From Sulfidibacter corallicola (GTDB taxonomy: Bacteria > Acidobacteriota > Holophagae > Acanthopleuribacterales > Acanthopleuribacteraceae), in the NCBI RefSeq assembly GCF_017498545.1, contig NZ_CP071793.1, positions 682,001 to 746,000 of the forward strand: a stretch of DNA of 64,000 nt. The letters are read 5' to 3'. The notes below the pieces were generated by a model. That model did not search any database. It was not told where the DNA came from and worked only from the letters and a program-made list of their open reading frames with translations. Positions 54,454 to 62,233 of the stretch are shown here, piece after piece (position 1 is the stretch's first letter; every line of letters starts with the position of its first letter). The position numbers were made by a program, and so were the translations under genes.

Positions 54454-56091
54454 GTGACACCAGAATCATTGGAGGTGGAAGCCTCCCGCGTCATCCGCAA
54501 CTACACGTTGTGGGCCGGCGGATGGGGATTGATCCCCATACCCGCCGTGGATTTTCTCGGCACTTGGGCACTCCAAGTTCTTATGTTGGAACGGCTTGCT
54601 AAAGTCTATCGGGTACCGTTTTCAAGGCACCGTACCTGTTCGGTGGTCAGTGGGTTGCTCGGCGGCTTGGCCGGCACCGAGTTGTCCTACGGGTCGTTGC
54701 GTTATTTGCTGCGGGCGGTGCCCGTGGCCGGCCCCGCGCTGGCCGTGGCAACCGGGCCTGCGGTCACGGGAACGATCACCTATGCGCTGGGCAAAACATT
54801 TGCGACCCACTTTGCCTGTGGCGGCAATTTATTGAGCATGAAACCAGGGCAATTGCGCGCTCATTTCCTGCAGGAGCTGGAGCGCGCCAAGCGCGAGGGC
54901 GTCGCACGAGATGAAGCGTCTCCGGTCGGTCCGGCATCGGATACGGGGGAAGCGCCGGCGGCCGAGCCCAAGCCCAAGAAAACGCGTGCCAAAGCCAAGC
55001 GGGCGGATGCCGCCGATGCGCAAGAGACCGGGACCGCGGAGTCACGGCCATCGGAGGCTAGCGAGGAGCCGGTGAAAGCCGAATCGGCGGCCCCCACAGG
55101 CGAAGAGACGGTGAAAGCCGAACCGGTCGCCCCCACAGCCGAGGAGGCGGTGAAAGCCGAACCGGCGGCCCCCACGGCCGAGGAGCCGGTGAAAGCCGAA
55201 CCGGTCTCCCCCACGGCTAAAGAGACGGTGAAAGCCGAACCGGCGGCCCCCTCGGCTGAAGAGACGGTGAAAGCCGAACCGGATGCTCCAGTCAGCGAAG
55301 ACAAGTCGGACACCGAACCGGAAGCACGTGCCGAATCAGCCGAAACGGAACACCCGGCGCCTGAGCCGGAAGACGAGGGCGATATCTCGATTGAACCATC
55401 CGAGGCCGCTCGGGTAGACACCTCGGAACCATCTTCCCAGGCGGCCGAACAAGCCACAGAGGTGGAACCTCGGTCGGTCGTCACCGAACCGGATGTCCCT
55501 GTCGAGACGGAATCACCGGAGCCCCAGGATGCTGTCGAGGCCGAGCCCGCGGTGACGGAACCCGAGGCCGCGGCGCCCTCCCAAACCGAGGAAGAGACCG
55601 CTTCGGTCTCGCCGGCCGAGGTGGATCCCGCCAAAAAGGATTTGGTGGTCAAGGCGTTTTGGGATCGCAGCTACCGTGAATTGGCGCAAGAGCCGATTTG
55701 GGCCTTGCGGGGCGTCAGCGATGTCGACGGAAAACTGTTGGCCGACGCGTTCCGCGTGACCACCATCGAAGATCTCGCCAATCTTTCCTTCGCGGCCAGA
55801 GCCCGGGAGATCGTCGACGTTGCCGAGGTCGCTCGAGCCGGACAAACCGTCGACGAAGCCGTTCTTTCCGACATTCGGGAAACCTACCTGGTCTCCGATC
55901 GCGCGGACACCCCGATCGAACAACTGCCGCGCGAGCCTTTGACGGTGCTGAAAGGTATCGGTGAGGAACGGGCGGCGGCCATGGCCCAAGCCTTCAACGT
56001 CAAGACCCTCGCCAAGCTGGCGAGCCTCAAGTTCGTGGCGTGGTCCCAGCGCATCCTGGCGTTGGCCGATGCCGTCGACACGGGCGAATGA
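54454..56091 (+). CDS. DUF697-like membrane protein with KAEP repeats and two C-terminal helical HhH-like repeats
   Basis: A 545-residue protein. GTG at 54454 follows GGGAGA. Residues 15-135 match the DUF697 pattern: a helical hairpin (WGLIPIPAVDFLGTWALQVL) then LAKVYRVPFSRH, a hydrophobic stretch, and YALGKTFATHFACGGNLL. This half is clearly paralogous to the third gene of the operon (LAKVYDTPFSRS, YAVGKVFVSHFEAGG). Residues of about 165-395 are low-complexity and acidic, with five to six 13-residue units such as VKAEPAAPTAEEP. Residues of about 400-545 hold two related helical repeats, each with a short loop resembling a helix-hairpin-helix (LRGVSDVDGKLLADAF and LKGIGEERAAAMAQAF). First gene of a probable operon; it lies 128 bp before the MACPF gene. 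Function unknown; likely membrane-associated. Confidence 0.8.
   Translation: MTPESLEVEASRVIRNYTLWAGGWGLIPIPAVDFLGTWALQVLMLERLAKVYRVPFSRHRTCSVVSGLLGGLAGTELSYGSLRYLLRAVPVAGPALAVATGPAVTGTITYALGKTFATHFACGGNLLSMKPGQLRAHFLQELERAKREGVARDEASPVGPASDTGEAPAAEPKPKKTRAKAKRADAADAQETGTAESRPSEASEEPVKAESAAPTGEETVKAEPVAPTAEEAVKAEPAAPTAEEPVKAEPVSPTAKETVKAEPAAPSAEETVKAEPDAPVSEDKSDTEPEARAESAETEHPAPEPEDEGDISIEPSEAARVDTSEPSSQAAEQATEVEPRSVVTEPDVPVETESPEPQDAVEAEPAVTEPEAAAPSQTEEETASVSPAEVDPAKKDLVVKAFWDRSYRELAQEPIWALRGVSDVDGKLLADAFRVTTIEDLANLSFAARAREIVDVAEVARAGQTVDEAVLSDIRETYLVSDRADTPIEQLPREPLTVLKGIGEERAAAMAQAFNVKTLAKLASLKFVAWSQRILALADAVDTGE
55072..55290 (+). repeat. 39-bp in-frame tandem repeats (KAEP units)
   Basis: Five full 39-bp units start at 55072, 55111, 55150, 55189 and 55228 (each begins GTGAAAGCCGAA), followed by a partial sixth. 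They encode VKAEP-x-APTAEE-type units with mainly conservative changes. Confidence 0.9.
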
Positions 56092-56219
56092 CCGAACCTA
56101 CGGCGATCTCCGCGCTTTCCCCTCGACCCGCGAACATGACCTTTACCCGAACCTTTCGCCCCGAAACGCGGTGGTGTGCGCGAGTCTCACTACCGCCATC
56201 TTTCATCGAGGTACATACC

Positions 56220-57779
56220 ATGAACCCTTCCGCTACCAGTGCGACGTCCACCGAGACGCTTCCGCAGACGCCCGGCACCGAGATCATCGGCCGCGGTCTC
56301 TGCCTCTGGCCCGACGCCCCTTACGAACTCAAGGATCACGTCTGGCCCATGTCCCACACCACCAAGGTGTTTCACTGTTCCGACACCGGCCGAACCTACT
56401 CTCTGCCGGAAAATGTCGAGGTCAACCCCTCACCGCCGTTGCCTTCGGATACCGTGCTCGGCCACACCCATATCGCCGAATCCTTCGAGCACCTGACCAA
56501 AAAGGTGGAGGTGGATACCCAGGTGGCGGGCGGCAACGGGCCTTTCACCGTCGACGTCAATGCCTCGCAGATTCAGCAGTTGAAGACCGAGGAAAGGGCC
56601 ACCTACGCCATCTGTCAAAATTTCCTGCCCTTGTACGAGGTCTATATTCCCCGGCTGTTCACCCTCGACGAGTCGGTGTTCGACCTGGAGTTCCCGACCC
56701 CGTTCGATCCCAAACACAAGAGTACCTACGAGCGCTTTTTCAATCGGTTCGGAACCCACGTGGTCAAACGGGTCTGGGTCGGTGGCAAGGCCATGATCAG
56801 CCTGGTCACCAAAAAAACCGAATCCATGTCGGCCGAGGACATTCGTCGCGGGCTGAATGTCAAGGCGGGCGCCCAGAGCGCATCCGAAAAGGCCAAGCTG
56901 GAGGAGATTCGCGAGAACCTGAAATCCAATGCCGACATCATGGTGTTGGGCGAGGGCGGCGACAAGTTGAAGCTGGGTGCCATGCGCTCGCTCAACGAAA
57001 CGGCCTACAACGAATGGGTGGAAACGATCAAGGAACACCCGCGCGTCATCGAAATGGAGCTGGTGGGGATTTGGAACCTGTTCCACGACGAGGAAAAGGC
57101 CAATACGCTGGCCAAGGCCTACGAGGCCGAAACCAATTTCGAGGAAGTTTCTTCGCTGCTGTTCCGCCAACCCCATCTCTACATCATCCGAGGATCGGAA
57201 TTCGTCTGTTACCACCTCGAAAAGAACAAGGTCGTGGAAACGGGCAATTACAGCGACCTGTTTCCCAACATGCCGGAGCGCCTCAACTTCGACGCTTCCT
57301 TCAGTTGGGAGGAGTGCGACGGCGGCCGGCAGGAGTTTCGAGAGAAGGTGATTTTTTTCAAGGGCCGCGAGTTCATGATGTTCGACCAACAGACCAATCA
57401 ATTCGACGAGGGTTTTCCCCAGCCCATCAACGGTGCGGACGAACAGGGCCGACCCTTTTGGCCGGGATTGACCTTCGAACGGGTCGACGCCGCGGTCAAC
57501 TGGGGGGACGGCAGTGTCTATTTGTTCTCGGGCAATCAGTACGTCCGATTCAACCTGGACACCCATTGCGTCGATCCCGGGTATCCGCGTTCGCTGCAAC
57601 CCTTTTGGGCGGGCCTGCCGTTCGAGCGCATCGACGCGGTGGATACCTGGAACGGACGCAAGGCCTACTTTTTCTATAAAAACCAATACGTGCGTTACGA
57701 TATGGCCGAGTACCGGGTCGATCCGGGCTACCCCAAATCGCTGCGCGGCAACTACGTGGAGGATTGGCGCATCGATTGA
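56220..57779 (+). CDS. MACPF (perforin-like) protein with C-terminal hemopexin-like propeller
   Basis: A 519-residue protein. ATG at 56220 follows GAGG with 8-nt spacing; there is no signal peptide. Residues of about 80-315 match the membrane-attack-complex/perforin domain. The core signature is YERFFNRFGTHVVKRVWVGG (residues 170-189), then a charged helical segment (SAEDIRRGLNVKAG.. KAKLEEIRENL) that could be a transmembrane-hairpin cluster. The domain ends with WVETIKEHPRVIEMELVGIW (265-285). Residues of about 317-519 contain four hemopexin-like repeats, the last two clearest: VYLFSGNQYVRFNL.. VDPGYPRSL and AYFFYKNQYVRYDM.. VDPGYPKSL, each preceded by PFWPGLTFERVDAA or its equivalent. Inference: a pore-forming protein whose propeller binds a target surface. 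Its neighbours are paralogous DUF697-like genes. Confidence 0.9.
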   Translation: MNPSATSATSTETLPQTPGTEIIGRGLCLWPDAPYELKDHVWPMSHTTKVFHCSDTGRTYSLPENVEVNPSPPLPSDTVLGHTHIAESFEHLTKKVEVDTQVAGGNGPFTVDVNASQIQQLKTEERATYAICQNFLPLYEVYIPRLFTLDESVFDLEFPTPFDPKHKSTYERFFNRFGTHVVKRVWVGGKAMISLVTKKTESMSAEDIRRGLNVKAGAQSASEKAKLEEIRENLKSNADIMVLGEGGDKLKLGAMRSLNETAYNEWVETIKEHPRVIEMELVGIWNLFHDEEKANTLAKAYEAETNFEEVSSLLFRQPHLYIIRGSEFVCYHLEKNKVVETGNYSDLFPNMPERLNFDASFSWEECDGGRQEFREKVIFFKGREFMMFDQQTNQFDEGFPQPINGADEQGRPFWPGLTFERVDAAVNWGDGSVYLFSGNQYVRFNLDTHCVDPGYPRSLQPFWAGLPFERIDAVDTWNGRKAYFFYKNQYVRYDMAEYRVDPGYPKSLRGNYVEDWRID

Positions 57780-57843
57780 CGCGCGGCCGGACCCCATCGT
57801 TGTGACAACCCACTACGCATGAACGACCATGAGGAGAGTCATC

Positions 57844-58344
57844 GTGGAGAAACAAAAGAAAAAGCCCTCTGCGGAAGATGTTCGCTTGAAAACGGCGGAA
57901 GAAAAGGTGCAGCTTTATACCCTTCTGAGCGTGCCGGTGGGATTGGTGCCTGCGCCGGCCCTTGACTTGGCGCTCATCGGTGCCGTGCAGTTGAAAATGG
58001 TCCATTCCTTGGCCAAGGTGTACGACACGCCCTTCAGCCGGAGCGTCGTCAAAGGTTTGATCGGCTCCCTGGTTTCGGCCGCGGTGGCTTCACCCACCGC
58101 GAGATTGGCGACCAGTGCCCTGAAACTGGTGCCGGGACTGGGCACGTTGTCGGGCGCCATCGCCATGTCGGGTACGGGAAGTGCCTTGACCTACGCGGTA
58201 GGCAAGGTATTCGTGTCCCATTTCGAGGCGGGCGGCACGATCCTGAACCTGAATGCACGGAAGATGAAGGCCTATTTCCAGGAAAAGTACCGTGAGGCCC
58301 AGGAGGGTGACGAACGGATCACCTACGCGGGGATCAAACCCTGA
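57844..58344 (+). CDS. DUF697-like membrane protein
   Basis: A 166-residue protein. GTG at 57844 is chosen because GAGGAG precedes it by 7 nt; the in-frame ATG at 57829 lacks an SD and would include the SD as codons. The single DUF697-like domain has LLSVPVGLVPAPALDLALIG, LAKVYDTPFSRSVVKGLIG, a Gly/Ala-rich hydrophobic stretch (VPGLGTLSGAIAMSGTGSAL) and YAVGKVFVSHFEAGGTIL. It corresponds to the N-terminal domain of the 54454 gene without the extension. DUF697 proteins are membrane-associated in other bacteria (e.g. YcjF). Position right after the MACPF gene suggests a role in its protection, release or assembly; this is inference. Confidence 0.8.
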   Translation: MEKQKKKPSAEDVRLKTAEEKVQLYTLLSVPVGLVPAPALDLALIGAVQLKMVHSLAKVYDTPFSRSVVKGLIGSLVSAAVASPTARLATSALKLVPGLGTLSGAIAMSGTGSALTYAVGKVFVSHFEAGGTILNLNARKMKAYFQEKYREAQEGDERITYAGIKP

Positions 58345-59443
58345 AACTGGCGCGGTCCGCTCCGCGAGGCGGGCCGCAGTCGCATACATTATTAATATGA
58401 ATCCCTACCGGCGCTCTTGGCCCTTGGTCCGAAGTGCGTATCCTGGCAGTTCCCGCATGGACGAAGAAGTGTCGCTTCGACGGATGACTGTTCCCGAGAG
58501 CGAAGCCCAGTGTTCCGCAGAAGGATTACCCACCGAAGTCGCCAGGCATCGATACACCCAAATCTCTAGAGAGGCGTGGTGCCTGTAGGTGGAGCAGCCT
58601 GCTCCACCAATCGAAGCGACGTCAGCCTCGACGGATGGCCGAGACAAAGAGCGAAGCCGAGTGTTTCGCAGAAGGATTGTCCATCGAAGTCGCTGGGCAT
58701 CCGTATTTTCGAATCCCTAGAGATACGGCCACCGCAAGTCATGATGCCCTTGCAAAAGGAAACAGGCAAACCCCTGAGCTTCGCTCTTATGCTTGGTATC
58801 GTTGTCGGTTGGGGGTCGCTTCGAAATGTCGGCCCAGCGCACTGGGCGGGCTCGGCACCTACGGGCACCACGTCTCTCTCGAATATGCGAGTACCTCGAA
58901 CGATGTTACGCTGCGGGGTTCAGCGGGCCGGCTTACCGCCCCTGCTGAACCTACCGGGCAACACGCCTCTCTCGATTGTGCAGGTACTCTGAGAGGAACG
59001 GCTTCGAAGTGTCGGCCCAGCACCCTAAGCTGGCCCGGTACCTACAGCCACAATGGCTCTCTCATACAGTCGGGAACTCCTGGATGACGAGCTTCGATTG
59101 GTGGAGCAAGCTGCTCCACCTACAGGCGCTGTGCCACTTTCCGGGATGCGGGAACTGCCAGGTTGCGCGCTTCGAAGTGTCGGCCCAGCACCCTGAGCGG
59201 GCCCGGTACCTACAGCCACGATGGCTCTCTCAGACAGTTGGGAACTCCTGGATGACGAGCTTCGATTGGTGGAGCAAGCTGCGCCACCTACAGGCGCTGT
59301 GCCACTTTCCGGGATGGGGGAACTGCCAGGTTGCGCGCTTCGAAGTGTCGGCCGGGCCGGCCAACCTACTGCGACGACGTCTCTTACTGTCATGCGGGCA
59401 CGTCGAGCCGGCAATCTCTGCCCATGACTCGCTTTCCGGACGT
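58345..59443. repeat. REP-like array 2: heterogeneous GTAG-headed stem-loops
   Basis: There is no gene here. At least eight stem-loops, each preceded by GTAG, have at least three arm types: GTGGAGCA/TGCTCCAC (58585-58607 plus; 59101-59122 and 59269-59291 minus), GGCCC-type (58817-58862, 59002-59045, 59170-59213 and 59338-59369, minus) and GTTCAGC/GCTGAAC (58918-58954, minus). From 59002 on, CTTCGAAGTGTCGGCC recurs at 59002, 59170 and 59338, a 168-bp period. Stems are followed on the GTAG strand by a TCGAAG-type tail. Confidence 0.88.
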
Positions 59444-59854
59444 TCAGTCGTCTACCCAGGATTGGAACAGGCTCAAGTGGTGGGCCGGAAGCGTGATGGT
59501 GCCCTCCGTGCCCTTCGAGAACAGGTGCTTGGTGCTGCCCGAAAACAACAGCAGGTCGCCATCGCGCTTGCGGATCTCGTACACGAACTCGATCAGCCGT
59601 TTCTTCAGCGTGCGAATGGCGGTCTTGATGTAGATCCGCTCGCCGTAACGACCCGGCGCACGAAAACGAGCGGTCAGATCGACCACCATCATGAAAATGC
59701 CGTCCCGTTCAAGCTCGTGGTACGGCAGGCCGAGATCGGCGCACATGCGAATGCGGCCCATCTCGCAGTAGACGACGTAACTGGCGTGGTGTAGCACGCC
59801 CATTTGGTCGGTATCGGCGTAACGGATCTCCAAATCCGCCTCGTGCCATTTCAT
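59444..59854 (-). CDS. Acyl-CoA thioesterase, YbgC/4HBT type
   Basis: A 136-residue hot-dog-fold protein. ATG at 59854 follows GGAGGG and overlaps the stop of the upstream gene (ATGA). The N-terminal signature RYADTDQMGVLHHASYVVYCEMGR is that of YbgC/FadM-like 4-hydroxybenzoyl-CoA thioesterases, with the catalytic Asp in YADTDQMG. It hydrolyses acyl-CoA or acyl-ACP thioesters; chain specificity cannot be read. In proteobacteria ybgC is linked to the tol-pal envelope system; here it ends an operon of exported and FapA-like proteins. Confidence 0.9.
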   Translation of the reverse strand: MKWHEADLEIRYADTDQMGVLHHASYVVYCEMGRIRMCADLGLPYHELERDGIFMMVVDLTARFRAPGRYGERIYIKTAIRTLKKRLIEFVYEIRKRDGDLLLFSGSTKHLFSKGTEGTITLPAHHLSLFQSWVDD

Positions 59855-61011
59855 GAACCCTCCGACAAGATGTATTCGCGACCGCCGGCGTCGATCAAGA
59901 TCCAGCGCCCTTGCCGGTGCACCAATGCAGCGGGGGAACCCCAGGCTTTTTGCTCCGGCCAGGTGCGTGGGCTGGCGGTCGTCTGATATAACTCGATGCG
60001 GCCGTTACGGCGTACGGCCAGGCTGGGACGCTCGGCGATCACGGGTAACAGCGTGAACGCCGGCGAGACTTCCAGCTTGGGGGAACCGCTCGGCGAGGTG
60101 CCCAGCTCGAAGGCCAGCGGCATTTGGGGCAGGGAGCGTTCCCGACGCTTCAACGCGCCGCCCTCCAATTGGATCAGGGTCAGCGTCACATCCACCGTGG
60201 CGTGTTCCCAACTGCGCATGACATCGCGCACGCCGTCAGGGAAGGAAAGCAGCCAGTAACCGTTTTTGGTGGGCTGCGCCAAACTGTACCGGCTGAGGTG
60301 GGTGACGGCCGTGTCGTCGACCAGCTTGAACACGGACCCTCCTGCATTCAGGCCGACGCGTGCTTCCTTGGGCGCGCCCAGCCACAGCATGCGCCCGTCG
60401 AGCAGCAACGGTCGCATCTTGCGGTCGATCTTCTCGTGGTTGCCCAGGTCCCGCCCTGGCTTCCACACCACTCGTTCGCCGTTTTTGGGCTGGTAGATCG
60501 AAAGCGTGTCCGGGTCGATCTGCGAAACCAGGGGAAACCGCAGCGATAAGCCGTGGTGACTGCTGAGAGTTGGCCGCCGCTCGAGGAATTCGGTCCAGAT
60601 GGGCACCGAGATGGCATGCCAGCGATCGCCGTGGAAGAGGTGCAGTTTTTCCGCGGAGAAGAAGCCCGGCAGGGAGATGTCGGGCAGCGGGATGTCGAGC
60701 GGAACGGCTTTGGTTTCCGGCAGGGAGCCTGTGGTACCCGTCGTGAGGTCGTGACTGTGGAGACGTCCGTCGCGGCGCACCAGGGCCAGGAGCCCGTTGC
60801 GGGTGACCAACTGGCCGGGCACCTCGCGAAAGGCGGACTCGGCCTCTCGAAGGTCGCGATACCGGAATTGGGGCTGCGTATGAATCAGAAACGAATCCCA
60901 GACCTGAAAGGCCACCTCGTCACCAGCCGACGACGGAGACAGACCGAACAGTGCGAAAACCAAGCACCAGGCTGGCATCCATCCGCTTTTGAGAATCCAT
61001 CCGTGCATCAT
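59851..61011 (-). CDS. Exported protein of unknown function
   Basis: A 386-residue protein; ATG at 61011 is the likely start (GTG at 61017 is also possible). The N-terminus has a signal peptide (PAWCLVFALFGLSPSSAG). The remainder is beta-rich with repeated short segments such as LLALVRRDGRLHSHDL, LLDGRMLWLGAPKEAR and LAVRRNGRIELYQTT, which suggests a beta-propeller. It follows the preceding gene by 2 bp and overlaps the thioesterase gene by 4 bp, so all are one transcript. No family is recognised. Confidence 0.7.
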   Translation of the reverse strand: MMHGWILKSGWMPAWCLVFALFGLSPSSAGDEVAFQVWDSFLIHTQPQFRYRDLREAESAFREVPGQLVTRNGLLALVRRDGRLHSHDLTTGTTGSLPETKAVPLDIPLPDISLPGFFSAEKLHLFHGDRWHAISVPIWTEFLERRPTLSSHHGLSLRFPLVSQIDPDTLSIYQPKNGERVVWKPGRDLGNHEKIDRKMRPLLLDGRMLWLGAPKEARVGLNAGGSVFKLVDDTAVTHLSRYSLAQPTKNGYWLLSFPDGVRDVMRSWEHATVDVTLTLIQLEGGALKRRERSLPQMPLAFELGTSPSGSPKLEVSPAFTLLPVIAERPSLAVRRNGRIELYQTTASPRTWPEQKAWGSPAALVHRQGRWILIDAGGREYILSEGS

Positions 61012-61013
61012 GG

Positions 61014-62231
61014 TCACTTCACCGGTTCCAGTTTCCAGGATGAACCCGTGCGCCTCGCGGCCCAGGCGTTTTGGTGGAAAAAGAGCGCGCCGTGGGGTGC
61101 CTCGGCGAGGTCGGTTTTGCGCTGGTTCAGCGCGGGGCCGCGTCGACTGGCGTAGAACCGCAAACCGCGTTTGGCGTCCGAGACGGTCAGGTCGGCGTAA
61201 CCGTCACCGTTCCAGTCGGTGGACCAGGACACCAGCACCGGCCGACGGGGATCGTCGTCGTCCTTGCTGACCTTGAAACTGAACCGATTGAGGTTTTTCC
61301 AGGTGCCGCTCGCGAATCCCAACACCTGGCAGCGAAAGGTGGTGTTGCCGGTGAGGGCCTGCCAGAGCTGGGTGCGCACGCGTTGGGAAACGGTGAACAC
61401 GAAGAAGCGCGGCTGCGCCCCGGAGAGGTCGAGGCCGTACTTGACCACGATGCCCTGACCGTTCGCGAGCATGTTGCCGGACGGATCGGTCAGGCGCCAA
61501 CCAAAGCTGTCGAAGGAACCCTGCTCGCCTCCGAAGAAAAACCAATGGCTGTCCGTCGTGCCCGGCAACGGCAGGGGTTCGACCCGTTCCATGCTCTTGG
61601 TGGCGGGCAGCGCGGTGCGATGCGGCGGCTGGCCATCGCTCAGGTCGACGCGATAGTAACCGTCGCCGTCGCGCCAGTGAATCGTGGCACCGAGGCGTTG
61701 CAGTGCCGGCTGCACGTATTCCCGTTCGCCCTGTCTGGCTCCGGCGGATAGGGCAGAGGTGGTCGGTCGGGCCAGTCGATGCACGCGACCGGTGCCGGTG
61801 AGTTCGACGGCGTAAAAGTGCCGAGCGGTGAAGAAGACCAACCAGGATCGATCCTCGAGGTGGAAGCGCGAAGCCGGCAGCCAGGGGTGGCGCGAGGAAA
61901 TGGGGGTCTCGAAGCGGTGCAATCGGGATTGGCGGATGCCCTCCTGGTCCAGTCGGTCGATGCCGTCGGGGAACACCGCGATCAGCAGCGAATCTTCGGC
62001 CGAGGTGGCCAAAAACAACACCTCGTCGGGAATCTGCACCGGTTTCGGCTTGCCGGTGTCCAGGCGCCAGAGTTGCGAAGGGCCGCCGTCCTCTTGGCGC
62101 ACCAGCCAGCGCGGCTGTTCCGGCGCCAGCAGGGCCAGCGGCGTCGCCGATCCCGGAAGATCGATAGGGGCGGGTGCCGCTCCCGCATTTTGGGTCGTAA
62201 ACATCAGACAACCCAGCAGGATGCCGAGCAC
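61014..62231 (-). CDS. Exported protein with VCBS/FG-GAP-like repeat
   Basis: A 405-residue protein. GTG at 62231 has AGGAAG 8 nt upstream, located inside the end of the preceding gene. A signal peptide is present (MLGILLGCLMFTTQNAGA). The segment STDWNGDGYADLTVSDAKRG near residue 345 resembles the VCBS/FG-GAP calcium-binding loop (DxNGDGxxD). The rest is beta-rich, with DGDGYYRVDLSDG as a weaker related motif. It is probably a periplasmic or surface beta-propeller. It follows the FapA-like gene by 2 bp, part of the same operon. Confidence 0.72.
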   Translation of the reverse strand: MLGILLGCLMFTTQNAGAAPAPIDLPGSATPLALLAPEQPRWLVRQEDGGPSQLWRLDTGKPKPVQIPDEVLFLATSAEDSLLIAVFPDGIDRLDQEGIRQSRLHRFETPISSRHPWLPASRFHLEDRSWLVFFTARHFYAVELTGTGRVHRLARPTTSALSAGARQGEREYVQPALQRLGATIHWRDGDGYYRVDLSDGQPPHRTALPATKSMERVEPLPLPGTTDSHWFFFGGEQGSFDSFGWRLTDPSGNMLANGQGIVVKYGLDLSGAQPRFFVFTVSQRVRTQLWQALTGNTTFRCQVLGFASGTWKNLNRFSFKVSKDDDDPRRPVLVSWSTDWNGDGYADLTVSDAKRGLRFYASRRGPALNQRKTDLAEAPHGALFFHQNAWAARRTGSSWKLEPVK

Positions 62232-62233
62232 GG

